Positions 28,566-36,971 of a stretch of DNA of 64,000 nt are shown piece by piece. The stretch's first letter is position 1; each line of letters begins with the position of its first letter. The notes beneath the pieces were generated by a model, which searched no databases, was not told the origin of the DNA, and was given only the letters and a program-made list of their open reading frames with translations. Location of the stretch: NCBI GenBank assembly GCA_903848465.1, contig CAINGK010000165.1:1-64000 (forward strand), read 5' to 3'. The position numbers and the translations under genes are program-made. The DNA is from an uncultured Verrucomicrobiota bacterium (GTDB lineage Bacteria; Verrucomicrobiota; Verrucomicrobiia; Verrucomicrobiales; Verrucomicrobiaceae).

Positions 28566-29386
28566 GCTGACATCTCCGCACGCCGTGGATGAGTGTAAAT
28601 ATTCATCGTTTCACCGCGCAGAAAGCCGATGAGCGTCTGGCCTGCCTCCTGCGCGAAATCGACGGCGAGGCTGCTGGGCGCGGATATGGCCGCGACGAGA
28701 GGGATGCCGCCTGCCAGGGCCTTTTGAATGATCTCAAACGACACCCGGCCACTCACCAGCAGGATGTGCTGGTCCAGCGGCAGCAGGTCGCGCTGCAGCG
28801 CGTAACCGAGGATTTTATCGAGCGCGTTGTGACGGCCCACATCCTCGCGCAGCACGACTAGATTGCCATCAAGGTCAAACAGACCGCTCGCGTGCAGGCC
28901 ACCGGTTTTGGCAAAGGTTTCCTGCGCGGCACGCAGTTTGTCAGGCAGGCTGGCGATCAGCTTGGGCGAGACCTGCCACTCGCCTTTCACGGCGGGGAAC
29001 TGCTGAAACACGCTCTCGATGCTGGTCTTGCCGCAGAGCCCGCAACTGGAAGCGCTGAAGACATGGCGCGTGAGTGAGTCCCAGTTCACCACAGCACCGC
29101 CGAGTAGCACATCGACGATGTTGCCATGCTGGTTGTTGGTGCTCGGGCACTGCGAGACTTCCAGAATATCTCGCGGTCGCTGCACCACGCCTTCGCTGAC
29201 GAGAAATCCGGCGGCGAGTTCTTCATCATGTCCCGGCGTGCGCATCACCACGGCGACGGAGCGGCCTTCGACGCGGATTTCGAGTGGTTCTTCACGGGCG
29301 GTGACATCGCTGACTTCGCTGCTGCCGCCAGTGGTGTTCACCTTGCGTACATGCACTGCGGCCATGGCTGGATTTTCCGCGCTCAT
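28562..29386 (-). CDS. fdhD: Formate dehydrogenase accessory sulfurtransferase FdhD
   Basis: Transfers sulfur from a cysteine desulfurase to the molybdenum cofactor of formate dehydrogenases. 274 residues with the sulfur-carrying CGLCGK (C115, C118). Other family blocks are EEPLEIRVEG, TPGHDEELAAGFL, KTGGLHASGLF, REDVGRHNALDK and SGRVSFEIIQKA. Its ATG overlaps the lpxK stop as TAATG, and its end overlaps the desulfurase start as ATGA. No formate dehydrogenase gene is in the window, so the target enzyme must be elsewhere. Confidence 0.95.
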   Translation of the reverse strand: MSAENPAMAAVHVRKVNTTGGSSEVSDVTAREEPLEIRVEGRSVAVVMRTPGHDEELAAGFLVSEGVVQRPRDILEVSQCPSTNNQHGNIVDVLLGGAVVNWDSLTRHVFSASSCGLCGKTSIESVFQQFPAVKGEWQVSPKLIASLPDKLRAAQETFAKTGGLHASGLFDLDGNLVVLREDVGRHNALDKILGYALQRDLLPLDQHILLVSGRVSFEIIQKALAGGIPLVAAISAPSSLAVDFAQEAGQTLIGFLRGETMNIYTHPRRAEMSA

Positions 29387-30609
29387 TACGAGGACTCCAT
29401 GAAATCAGCGGGAAGCACTCCCGCAGGCACCCGGCGTGGCTCGGCGATGAGGCGCACCATTTTGTCAAAGATGTCCCGACCGCGAATGATCTCGATCTCC
29501 ACGCGCATGAAATAGAAGGGGATGTCGGCGACGGGCAGCTTGGGAAAGCGCACATAGTCTTTCTCAGTGGTGACCATGCAATGTACGTCACGCCTCACGC
29601 AGCGCTCGACGAAATTCTTCAGATCTGGCCCACGAAAGCGGTGATGGTCCGCAAAGCGGGCGATGACCTCGACCTTCGCGCCGAGTTTGCGCAGGCCATT
29701 TTCAAAGCTTTCCGGCACGGCGATGCCCGAGAGAGCACCCACAAATTTATCACGCAGCCCGTCGATGGGCAGGTGCTCGCCGGTGTGGATGTTTTCGAAG
29801 TGCATCGCGCGATGGCGGCACTCGATGATCTCGGCGGCGCGATTGTAGCGGCGGATTTGCTGGATGACTTCCTCGCTGTCGCCGTCGGACTTGGTGATGA
29901 AGATGTAGCTGGCGCGGCGTAGGCTGCGCGGCGGTTCGCGCAGCGTGCCGCGTGGTAGCATGTAGCCGTTGTTGCCGAACACCGCTGTTTTGTCGATCAG
30001 CACAATGTCGTGGCGGTGCTTGAGTTTGAGGTATTGCAGGCCGTCATCGAGCACGAGCACATCGGCACCAAAGCGCTGAATCGCATGCGCTCCGGCCTTC
30101 ACACGGTTTTTATCCACCACGACTGGAATGCCGGGGCAGTTCTTCGCCAGCATGAAAGGCTCATCGCCTGCGTTGTGCGAATCGAGCAGCACTTTTTCAC
30201 CATCGGAGACAATGCGCGGCAGTGGCTCGGGGGGCTTGGGGATGAAGCCAAGTCGTGCGGCTAGTTTCTTCGAGAATGGCAGTTTCTTCTGCCGCTTGCT
30301 TTTGTAGCCCCGGCTCAGAATGCACACGCGGCGGCCATGCTCGTGCAGTGCCTTGGCCAGCATTTCCACCACCGGAGTCTTGCCAGTCCCACCGACGGTG
30401 AGATTGCCCACGCTGATGACCGGCACGCCCAGGTGATGGTCATGGATATAGCGGTGGCGGTACAAATAAAGCCGGGTCCGCACCACCGCAGAATAAATGC
30501 CGGAAAGACCACGGAACACGACCCGCAGCAGCGAAGCGCGGATGCCACGGCGGTTATTGATCACCACGTCGATGACGAAGTTTTCGATGTCTTCCAGGGT
30601 GTCTCTCAC
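29386..30609 (-). CDS. lpxK: Tetraacyldisaccharide 4'-kinase LpxK
   Basis: Phosphorylates the lipid A disaccharide precursor at the 4' position, at the cytoplasmic face of the inner membrane. 407 residues, somewhat longer than usual (about 330). P-loop [13 protein letters not shown] (68-79), then [27 protein letters not shown] and TTEKDYVRF. The presence of LpxK supports a lipid A-containing outer membrane. It leads the lpxK-fdhD-desulfurase chain, a functionally mixed unit joined by overlaps. Confidence 0.94.
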   Translation of the reverse strand: MRDTLEDIENFVIDVVINNRRGIRASLLRVVFRGLSGIYSAVVRTRLYLYRHRYIHDHHLGVPVISVGNLTVGGTGKTPVVEMLAKALHEHGRRVCILSRGYKSKRQKKLPFSKKLAARLGFIPKPPEPLPRIVSDGEKVLLDSHNAGDEPFMLAKNCPGIPVVVDKNRVKAGAHAIQRFGADVLVLDDGLQYLKLKHRHDIVLIDKTAVFGNNGYMLPRGTLREPPRSLRRASYIFITKSDGDSEEVIQQIRRYNRAAEIIECRHRAMHFENIHTGEHLPIDGLRDKFVGALSGIAVPESFENGLRKLGAKVEVIARFADHHRFRGPDLKNFVERCVRRDVHCMVTTEKDYVRFPKLPVADIPFYFMRVEIEIIRGRDIFDKMVRLIAEPRRVPAGVLPADFMESS

Positions 30610-30772
30610 AGGAAGGCATTGGAGGCGGGAAAGCGCATCACGTCAACGAGACGCCTTGCGGTTTGCAGCGGAGTTTTGTAGCACAGCGGAGCCTTGTGGT
30701 GGCCGTACAAACTCGCAAAACTGTCTGCCGGTGTCCGCTGCACGTCCAGGAGATGGTCAGAGTGAGGTAGTT

Positions 30773-31711
30773 TCACTTCTCCGCGAGTGCCAGGATCGTC
30801 TGGAAATGCGGGCTTTTGCTTTCGCGATGCACCACACTGGTCTCGATTTTTTTGAATCCTGCGGTGCTGAGCATGTCATGCAGATCGCTCTCGGAAAAGC
30901 CGAGCCAGACATCGGCATAGAGATCACGAGCCTGCTCGAACTGATGCTTTAAGAGATCCAGCACCACGATGCGGCCACCGGGCCGCAGGATGGTCTGTGC
31001 GGCCTTGAGCGCCTTCTCTGGATTCTGCGCGTGGTGCAGCGCCTGACTGAGGAAGACGAGGTCCACGCTCAGTGGCGAGATCGGAGGAGACTCAATGTCA
31101 CCGAGACGAAATTCCAAGTTTGTAAAGCCGTGCTTCTGGGCCAGCTCCGCGCCATAGGCCACCATCTTCTCGCTGTTATCGACGGCGATCACTTGTTTCG
31201 CACGCTCGGCGAGCAGTTGCGAAAGGGTGCCCTCACCGGCTCCGAGATCGGCAATGACCAGCGGCGGCATGAGCTTGAGCAAGGTCTCGCCCAGGCCCTT
31301 CCAGGACCGGCCAGGAATGTAGTGGCGGCCAAACTTGCCTGCCAGCGCGTCGAAGTATGCTTTCGCGGTGTGCGCGCGTTTGCGCAGTACGATTTGCAGC
31401 GCTTCGGCATCCTTGGTGACCTCGCGCAGTTCCGCTCCCGCTGCGTCCAGTAGGGCGAGAAAATGCGCATGGGTTGGCTGGTCCTTGGCACCGGGTTCGT
31501 CGAGCTGGTACATGCGGTTCTTACCGCTGCGGCGGTCGCTCACCAGCCCTGCCGTTTTCAATTTGGCGAGCTGAGCGGAGATGTTCGACTGCGGTAGAGA
31601 CAGCACCTCCTGCAACTCCGCGACGCTCAACTCTTCCTGCTTGAGCAGCAACAGCAGCCGCACCCGCGTGGGGTCGGCAATGAGACTGAGAGATTTAAGG
31701 ACGGAAGCCAA
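30773..31711 (-). CDS. ArsR-family HTH fused to SAM-dependent methyltransferase
   Basis: 312 residues. Residues 1-85 form an ArsR winged helix (IADPTRVRLLLLLKQEELSVAELQEVLSLPQSNISAQLAKLKTAGLV, then a RRSGKNRMYQL wing). Residues 105-310 form a class I methyltransferase: motif I VIADLGAGEGTLSQLLAE, motif II AVDNSEKM, and LSQALHHAQNPEKAL with ILRPGGRIVVLDLLKH. No cysteine-based metal site is visible in the HTH. This fusion is widespread, and its ligand is often suspected to be SAM or a methylated product. Its target gene is not apparent; it has no overlapping neighbours. Confidence 0.9.
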   Translation of the reverse strand: MASVLKSLSLIADPTRVRLLLLLKQEELSVAELQEVLSLPQSNISAQLAKLKTAGLVSDRRSGKNRMYQLDEPGAKDQPTHAHFLALLDAAGAELREVTKDAEALQIVLRKRAHTAKAYFDALAGKFGRHYIPGRSWKGLGETLLKLMPPLVIADLGAGEGTLSQLLAERAKQVIAVDNSEKMVAYGAELAQKHGFTNLEFRLGDIESPPISPLSVDLVFLSQALHHAQNPEKALKAAQTILRPGGRIVVLDLLKHQFEQARDLYADVWLGFSESDLHDMLSTAGFKKIETSVVHRESKSPHFQTILALAEK

Positions 31712-31781
31712 GGTGAGGCTAACGTATCAACGCATCATGATTCATCAATGCAAGAGTTTGAGGCGCGGATTGGCGCTGCGT

Positions 31782-32474
31782 TCAGAGTTTCGAGGCCGCC
31801 CAGATGCCCGCTTTGTTCTGCTGTGCCCGCCGTCGCAGATCCTGCAACTCCAGCGCGTAGTCGTTGATCGAGCGTGCATCCGCTGGGAGGCTTGAGGTCA
31901 CACCTGCCACACGGGCATAGCCCAACTGCACCAGCAGGTCAGCGAGATAAACCTGCTTGCCAGGTTTGGTCTCCACCATAATCAGCGCGTAGTAGCGGCT
32001 GAGGCCGGGCACCTCCTCCCAGCGCGTCATCACGGTGAAGGGATGATCCTTGAGCAGTTGCGCCACGTATTGCGCCGCTTTCTGCCCCTCTTCAATAATG
32101 CGCTGGCTGTTCACGCCGAAATAACGCGCCTGCTCCTGCACGCGCTGCGGATGGGTGAGCGAAGAGTCCAGGGCATCCACGTAATAGAGCACGAAGATGT
32201 GTTCGTCTTCCGTGTCGCTCACCTTGATGCGCAGGGTGTCTGCCTCGTTGGCGCGGCTGTCGATCAATTTGGCCTTGGGGAAGATCTTGAACTGCTGCAG
32301 GGGCACCCGACCGGGGTCTGACGCCGTCTGACCCGGCAGTACCTGGGCCACCGACACGGGCAGTGCCTGCAATGGCGCGGGCCGACTCTCCTTCAGCAGC
32401 ACCGCCACAAGCACGATGATCAACACCAGCACGCAGGTGATGGCGAGATTCAGCAATGTTTCACGGAATGGCAT
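31782..32474 (-). CDS. Membrane-anchored staphylococcal-nuclease-like protein
   Basis: 230 residues with one N-terminal helix (LLNLAITCVLVLIIVLVAVLL) and an SNase-like OB fold outside the membrane. Family traits: DTLRIKVSDTEDEHIFVLYYVDALDSS, then YFGVNSQRIIEEGQKAAQYVAQLL, VYLADLLVQLGYARV, and the end LRRRAQQNKAGIWAASKL. The usual catalytic Arg/Glu pattern of thermonuclease is not clear, so it may have lost nuclease activity. It is divergent from the GntR gene, 160 bases away. Confidence 0.75.
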   Translation of the reverse strand: MPFRETLLNLAITCVLVLIIVLVAVLLKESRPAPLQALPVSVAQVLPGQTASDPGRVPLQQFKIFPKAKLIDSRANEADTLRIKVSDTEDEHIFVLYYVDALDSSLTHPQRVQEQARYFGVNSQRIIEEGQKAAQYVAQLLKDHPFTVMTRWEEVPGLSRYYALIMVETKPGKQVYLADLLVQLGYARVAGVTSSLPADARSINDYALELQDLRRRAQQNKAGIWAASKL

Positions 32475-32608
32475 GCAGTGGGGTCAGGGATTCGTGAGCC
32501 ACTGTCCCGCGTTCAGGCGGGTGCTCAAGCTGCAAGTGCTGCGATGATGAGAATGCCTGCTGTCGCCATCCCAAAAATCGGAATGAAAGAATAGGGTGGG
32601 CATTCCGT

Positions 32609-32632
32609 AATTGGTATGACCTCCTACCAATT
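32609..32632. promoter_or_regulatory. Palindromic operator in front of the GntR gene
   Basis: A perfect inverted repeat AATTGGTA-TGACCTCC-TACCAATT ending three bases before the ATG of the GntR-family gene. The half-site TGGTATGACC fits the TGGTnnnACCA-like pattern bound by FadR-type regulators. Its position over the ribosome-binding region means that a bound repressor would block its own gene and the coupled PSD1 gene. Autoregulation is inferred. Confidence 0.65.
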
Positions 32633-32634
32633 TT

Positions 32635-33336
32635 ATGACCATTTTACCGCTCAAACCCACCCCTTCGCTCGTCGAGCAGGTCTGCTCCCGCTTAGCGCGG
32701 CAGTTGCGAGATGAGGGCGATTCTGGGGACGGCAAGCTACCGCCAGAGCGCCTGATGGCTGAGCGTCTTGGGGTGAGCCGCACCGTGCTGCGTGAGGCAA
32801 CGAAAAGGCTTGAACTCCAGGGGCTGCTGGAAATCCGCCATGGCAGCGGCATCCGGGCGGTGAACCGGCTGCACAAGCCACTGAGTGGTTCCTTGTCGAT
32901 CTTGCTCCCCGAATTGCCAGAGCGGTTGCGGCAGTTGAGCGAGGCGCGTGCCGCCATTGAGCCGGAGATCGCGCGTCAGGCCGCCCTGAAGGCCAAAGCC
33001 GCCGATGTGAAGCAGTTGCGGGGCATTCATGAGCGCCTGCTGGCGGCAGAGGCGCATGATGAAGCCGTCGAGGCTGACATCGACTTTCACCGCACGCTGG
33101 CGCGCATCGCTGGCAACGAGATCCTGAAGCTCATGCTGGAGTCGCTGGCGGACCTCGGGCGTGAAAGCCGCCGCGTGACGATTGGCAACGTCGGCAGGCA
33201 GCGCGCCATCGACCACCATGCCGCCATTTTGAATGCGGTGGCTGCGCATGATGCCAATGCCGCCGCCAAGGCGATGAAGCACCACATGGACGAGGCGGCA
33301 CACGATCTGGCCGCCAAAGCGAAAACCAAACGATGA
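32635..33336 (+). CDS. GntR/FadR-family regulator with FCD domain
   Basis: 233 residues: an N-terminal winged helix (LVEQVCSRLARQLRDEG, LPPERLMAERLGVSRTVLREATKRLELQGLLEIRHGSGI) and a C-terminal all-helical FCD ligand domain. Putative metal ligands are DIDFHRTLARIAGN, the DHHAAILNAV histidine and the MKHHMDEA histidine. FCD regulators commonly sense small organic acids such as sugar acids. It overlaps the downstream PSD1 gene by 4 bases and probably controls the polysaccharide-related cluster that follows. No Shine-Dalgarno sequence is visible, as the operator occupies that place. Confidence 0.9.
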   Translation: MTILPLKPTPSLVEQVCSRLARQLRDEGDSGDGKLPPERLMAERLGVSRTVLREATKRLELQGLLEIRHGSGIRAVNRLHKPLSGSLSILLPELPERLRQLSEARAAIEPEIARQAALKAKAADVKQLRGIHERLLAAEAHDEAVEADIDFHRTLARIAGNEILKLMLESLADLGRESRRVTIGNVGRQRAIDHHAAILNAVAAHDANAAAKAMKHHMDEAAHDLAAKAKTKR

Positions 33337-36266
33337 AAATCACACTTTGCATCCTCCTGGCTACCGCCCAGGCCCTGGCGGTCGATTTCGACCAGGACAT
33401 TCGACCGCTGCTGCAGCAGCACTGTGTCGAGTGCCATGGCGAAAAAAAGCAGAAGGGCGAGCTGCGTCTCGATGCCAAAATCTTTGCGTTCAAAGGCGGG
33501 CATGATGGGCTGGCCATCGTGGCAGGTGACACAGCCAAAAGCCTGCTGTTTCAGCGCATCCATACCACCGCTGACGACGAGCGCATGCCGCCGAAAGGTG
33601 AGCCGCTTTCGTCAGCGCAGGTTGCGCTGATCCAGGCGTGGATCCAAGCGGGAGCCGTGTGGCCTGAAAATGCTGCCGATAAAGCTGCTGCCGTGGACAA
33701 ACGACTCCAGCATTGGTCCGTGCAGCCGGTGCGAGCCGTCAAAGACTCCTCTATCGACTCCCTGATCAACGCGAAGCTCGCCGAGAAAAATCTCGTGATG
33801 TCCCCCGCCGCAGATCGGCGCACCTTGATCCGCCGCTTGAGCTTTGATCTTCTCGGCCTGCCACCGACACCGGAGCGGGTGGAGCAGTTTGTGAAGAATG
33901 CGGACCCCAAGGCGTATGAAAAGCTGGTGGATGAGCTACTGCGCTCCACCCATTACGGCGAGCGCTGGGCGCGGCACTGGCTGGACATCGCCCATTACGC
34001 CGACACGCACGGCTTTGAGCGGGATCAACTGCGCCCGAATGCGTGGCGTTATCGCGACTACGTCATCGAATCGCTCAATGCCGACAAGCCTTACGATCAA
34101 TTCATTCGCGAGCAGATCGCGGGGGATGTGATCGCGCCGAATGATCCGCAGGCTGTCATCGCCACCGGGTTTCTCGCCGCAGGGCCATGGGACTTTGTTG
34201 GGCAGGTGGAAACCAAAAGCGACATGCTCAGGCGTGCCGCGCGTGCGGGTGATCTCGATGACATGGTCACGCAGGTCATCACTTCGACCATGGGCGTCAC
34301 GATCAACTGCGCGCGCTGCCATGATCATAAGCTCGATCCAATCAAGCAGGAGGAGTACTACCGCCTGTGGGCCGTGTTTGCTGGTGTAAAACGCGGAGAT
34401 CGCGAGGTGGACAGCGCGGAAGCAAAGCGCATTGCCGGTGAAAAAACGCATCTCACTCAGGAGCTGGCTGCGGTGCGTGCCCAGATCGCCAAACTCGCTG
34501 GTGAGGGCCTCGATCTTGCCGGTATGGTCGGCGGTGGTGTCAAAGGTCGCGGCATCGATTTGCGCACAGGCAATCTGACGACCGGCAAGCTGGGCTACCA
34601 TCGCGACATTCAGACAAACCGGCTGCAACGCATCGAGTGGCCCACCGAAGTGAAGGACGCTGATCGTTTTGTGTCGTGGGTCTTCGTGCCGGATGGTCGG
34701 AACCCGGTGCCTGTCGCTGCCAAGCAGGAGGTCAAAGGACTGCCTGCCACCAGCGGGCACACATGGGATGCCATCCGCAACGGCCCGCTGAATGCGCAGC
34801 GCAGCACGAAAATCGGCGGAGTGGATTACGCGGAGAAAGAGCACTCCATCTTGGGGCTTCACGCCAACAGCGGCATCACCTTTGATTTGTTGAAGATTCG
34901 CCAGAGCAGCGGCCTCGGCATGATGCATTTCACTGCCGCTCTCGGCTTTGGTGCAGATGCAAGTGCGGCAGCTTCACGGGCTGACTTCACCGTGTATGTG
35001 GATACTGAGCTCAAGTTTCAGAAGCTCAAGATGCGCAAAGATGAGTTCACGCACCTGGACATCGCCATTCCTGCGACAGCAAAAACCCTGACGCTCATCG
35101 CTACCGACGGCGGAGATGGCATCGGCAGTGATCTGTTGTTCCTCGGCGATGCACGGCTGGTGCCTGAGGTGGAGCACAGCAGGCTCAGTGCCGCCGAACA
35201 AGAGCTTTTGAAAAATCTGCGGGCACAAGCCGTCAAACTGGACGCCTCTCTCAAAGCATTACCCGATCCCGCCAAAGTCTATGCCGTCGTCAGTGAGGCC
35301 AAGCCGCCCGTGATCCAGGTGCAGCGGCGCGGCAATCCCGAAGACCCGCAGCAGGAAGTACAGCCAGGCGCTTTCGCCTGGGCGCGGCATGCCAGCATGG
35401 ATTTCGGCACGAATGCCATGCCTGAAGGTCAGCGCCGCCGCATGCTTGCGGAGTGGATCGCCCATCCCGGCAATCCGCTCACGCGCCGTGTGCTGGTGAA
35501 CCGTCTCTGGCATCATCATTTCGGCCAGGGCATCGTCACCACACCCAGTGACTTTGGCCTTGGCGGTGACAAGCCTTCACATCCTGAGTTGCTCGACTGG
35601 CTGGCCGATGAGTTTTTGCGCAGCGGTTGGTCAATGAAGCATATGCACAAGCTCATCGTCATGAGCGCCGCGTATCAGCAGCAGTCCACCTCACACAATG
35701 ACAATGCTGGTCGTCTGGATGCCCAGAATCGCCTGCTCTGGCGGCAAAACCCGCGCCGCCTGGATGCTGAGTCTGTGCATGATGCGGTGTTGAGTGTCGC
35801 AGGAACTTTGAATCCAACAATGGGCGGCCCCGGCTACCGCGATTTCAATTTCACTGAAGCCTACGCGCCCATCTACGACTACATCACGCCAGATAAACCC
35901 GAATTGCTGCGCCGCAGCATCTACCGCTTTGTGGTACGCACTACGCCGCATCAGTTCATGTCCACGCTCGACTGTCCAGATCCTGCAAACTTCACCCCGG
36001 TCCGCGCTCAAACCACGACCGCGCTGCAAGCCCTCACGCTGAGCAACAACGAGTTCATGCTCCAGCAGGCCGCGAACCTCGTCACTCGCATCGAAAACGA
36101 AACCGACTCACGCACCGCCGCCATCCGCCGGGCTTTCCAGTTGTGCCTGCAAAGAGAACCCAAGACCGAAGAGCAAAGCGCCGCCACCCATCTCGTCGCC
36201 GAGCAGGGACTTTTTGCCCTCTGCCGCATGCTCATCAACACCAACGAGTTTGTTTATGTGGACTGA
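33333..36266 (+). CDS. PSD1-type secreted cytochrome protein (PSCyt1-DUF1549-DUF1553)
   Basis: A 977-residue exported protein typical of Planctomycetes and Verrucomicrobia. It has a short signal peptide (MKITLCILLATAQALA) and an N-terminal PSCyt1 cytochrome c-like domain with HCVECHGEKKQKGELRLD and the distal DDERMPPKGEPLS. DUF1549 follows from about residue 145 (LINAKLAEKN, RLSFDLLGLPPTPE, YGERWARHWLDIAHYADTHGFERD), with a second CARCHDHKLDPIKQEEYY motif. DUF1553 occupies the C-terminus (LTRRVLVNRLWHHHFGQGIVTTPSDFG, LRRSIYRFVVRT). Such proteins are paired with DUF1501 proteins and linked to polysaccharide degradation; the reaction is not known. Here the partner follows after an inserted toxin-antitoxin pair. 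Confidence 0.93.
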   Translation: MKITLCILLATAQALAVDFDQDIRPLLQQHCVECHGEKKQKGELRLDAKIFAFKGGHDGLAIVAGDTAKSLLFQRIHTTADDERMPPKGEPLSSAQVALIQAWIQAGAVWPENAADKAAAVDKRLQHWSVQPVRAVKDSSIDSLINAKLAEKNLVMSPAADRRTLIRRLSFDLLGLPPTPERVEQFVKNADPKAYEKLVDELLRSTHYGERWARHWLDIAHYADTHGFERDQLRPNAWRYRDYVIESLNADKPYDQFIREQIAGDVIAPNDPQAVIATGFLAAGPWDFVGQVETKSDMLRRAARAGDLDDMVTQVITSTMGVTINCARCHDHKLDPIKQEEYYRLWAVFAGVKRGDREVDSAEAKRIAGEKTHLTQELAAVRAQIAKLAGEGLDLAGMVGGGVKGRGIDLRTGNLTTGKLGYHRDIQTNRLQRIEWPTEVKDADRFVSWVFVPDGRNPVPVAAKQEVKGLPATSGHTWDAIRNGPLNAQRSTKIGGVDYAEKEHSILGLHANSGITFDLLKIRQSSGLGMMHFTAALGFGADASAAASRADFTVYVDTELKFQKLKMRKDEFTHLDIAIPATAKTLTLIATDGGDGIGSDLLFLGDARLVPEVEHSRLSAAEQELLKNLRAQAVKLDASLKALPDPAKVYAVVSEAKPPVIQVQRRGNPEDPQQEVQPGAFAWARHASMDFGTNAMPEGQRRRMLAEWIAHPGNPLTRRVLVNRLWHHHFGQGIVTTPSDFGLGGDKPSHPELLDWLADEFLRSGWSMKHMHKLIVMSAAYQQQSTSHNDNAGRLDAQNRLLWRQNPRRLDAESVHDAVLSVAGTLNPTMGGPGYRDFNFTEAYAPIYDYITPDKPELLRRSIYRFVVRTTPHQFMSTLDCPDPANFTPVRAQTTTALQALTLSNNEFMLQQAANLVTRIENETDSRTAAIRRAFQLCLQREPKTEEQSAATHLVAEQGLFALCRMLINTNEFVYVD

Positions 36267-36616
36267 TCTTCATCTTCCACTTCGAACAACCAACGGCGGC
36301 GTTCGTGTCGGATCTGAAGCACGCTTACGAGTGTGTCATCTTCGTCGATGGTGTAGAGCACGCGCCAGCCGATGCCGGTTTTCCATGGTCGGAAGAGCAT
36401 TTGACGGATCTTCACCTCTGGATTCCAGCGCTCGTTTTCTGGAGCCATGCCATGTCGAAATGGAGCTCCCGCGAGTTTGGACAAAGCTTGCTCCAGGCTT
36501 TCAAGCCACCTGTCGCCGAGTTGCGCTCCGCCGTGCTTTTCATCTGACTCATACCAGGCCAGTTGTTCTTCAACAGCGATCTCTGCCTCGTCGGAGAGTT
36601 CCCAGCGAAAGCTCAT
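36254..36616 (-). CDS. RelE/ParE-family toxin
   Basis: 120 residues of the ParE/RelE fold: LSDEAEIAVEEQLAWYESDEKHGGAQLGDRWLESLEQAL and the end GWRVLYTIDEDDTLVSVLQIRHERR. It is downstream of and overlaps its antitoxin by 4 bases, the usual layout. Its 3' end overlaps the last 13 bases of the opposing PSD1 gene. Whether it targets gyrase (ParE) or mRNA on ribosomes (RelE) cannot be decided by eye. Confidence 0.85.
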   Translation of the reverse strand: MSFRWELSDEAEIAVEEQLAWYESDEKHGGAQLGDRWLESLEQALSKLAGAPFRHGMAPENERWNPEVKIRQMLFRPWKTGIGWRVLYTIDEDDTLVSVLQIRHERRRWLFEVEDEDQST

Positions 36617-36918
36617 TTGGCGGATCTACGTTTCGCTGCACGCTGCCGAATTTGCTGGAAAGCAAGAGGTCCTGGAGTCCCTCGCTTTCCTTTGGCGTAG
36701 GCTTCGAGGATGGACTTCAGTTCCATATCAGCCCGTCTTTCCTCTGCATCATGGGCAAGCTCCTCATAGGCCGCTACGGAGAGCACCACAGCCGCCGCCT
36801 TCCCGTTGTGAGTGAGCACGCGCGGCCTGCCATGTTTCTTCAGCTCCGCAGTATGCTCACGCGTCCGGCGCGCGAAATCGGTGAGACTGACGATGTCTTG
36901 ATCAAGAACCAGATTCAT
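36613..36918 (-). CDS. Phd/YefM-family antitoxin
   Basis: About 101 residues starting MNLVLDQDIVSLTDFARRTREHTAELKKHGRPRVLTHNGKAAAVVLSVAAYEEL, a standard Phd/YefM N-terminal DNA-binding domain, with a basic C-terminus (RQRAAKRRSAK) that should clamp the toxin. A start two codons earlier (36924) is open, but a TAAAAT box ends at that base, so transcription from the visible promoter would begin near 36918. This makes the inner ATG the likely, possibly leaderless, start. It should repress its own promoter with the toxin as co-repressor. Confidence 0.85.
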   Translation of the reverse strand: MNLVLDQDIVSLTDFARRTREHTAELKKHGRPRVLTHNGKAAAVVLSVAAYEELAHDAEERRADMELKSILEAYAKGKRGTPGPLAFQQIRQRAAKRRSAK

Positions 36919-36924
36919 AAACAC

Positions 36925-36954
36925 ATTTTAGCACAGAATAATGTGCTGTTGCAA
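36925..36954 (-). promoter_or_regulatory. Promoter and palindromic operator of the toxin-antitoxin pair
   Basis: On the minus strand, TTGCAA (36949-36954), 18 bases, then TAAAAT (36925-36930) makes a sigma-70-like promoter. Within its spacer lies the palindrome AGCACA-TTATTC-TGTGCT (36930-36947). An operator over the promoter spacer suits antitoxin autoregulation. It also lies only 25 bases from the DUF1501 start on the other strand. Confidence 0.65.
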
Positions 36955-36971
36955 ACGACAATGCCTTTGCC

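Noticed and set aside
33936..34928. 330-codon minus-strand open frame
   Set aside because: Antisense to the PSD1 gene; no recognisable motif.
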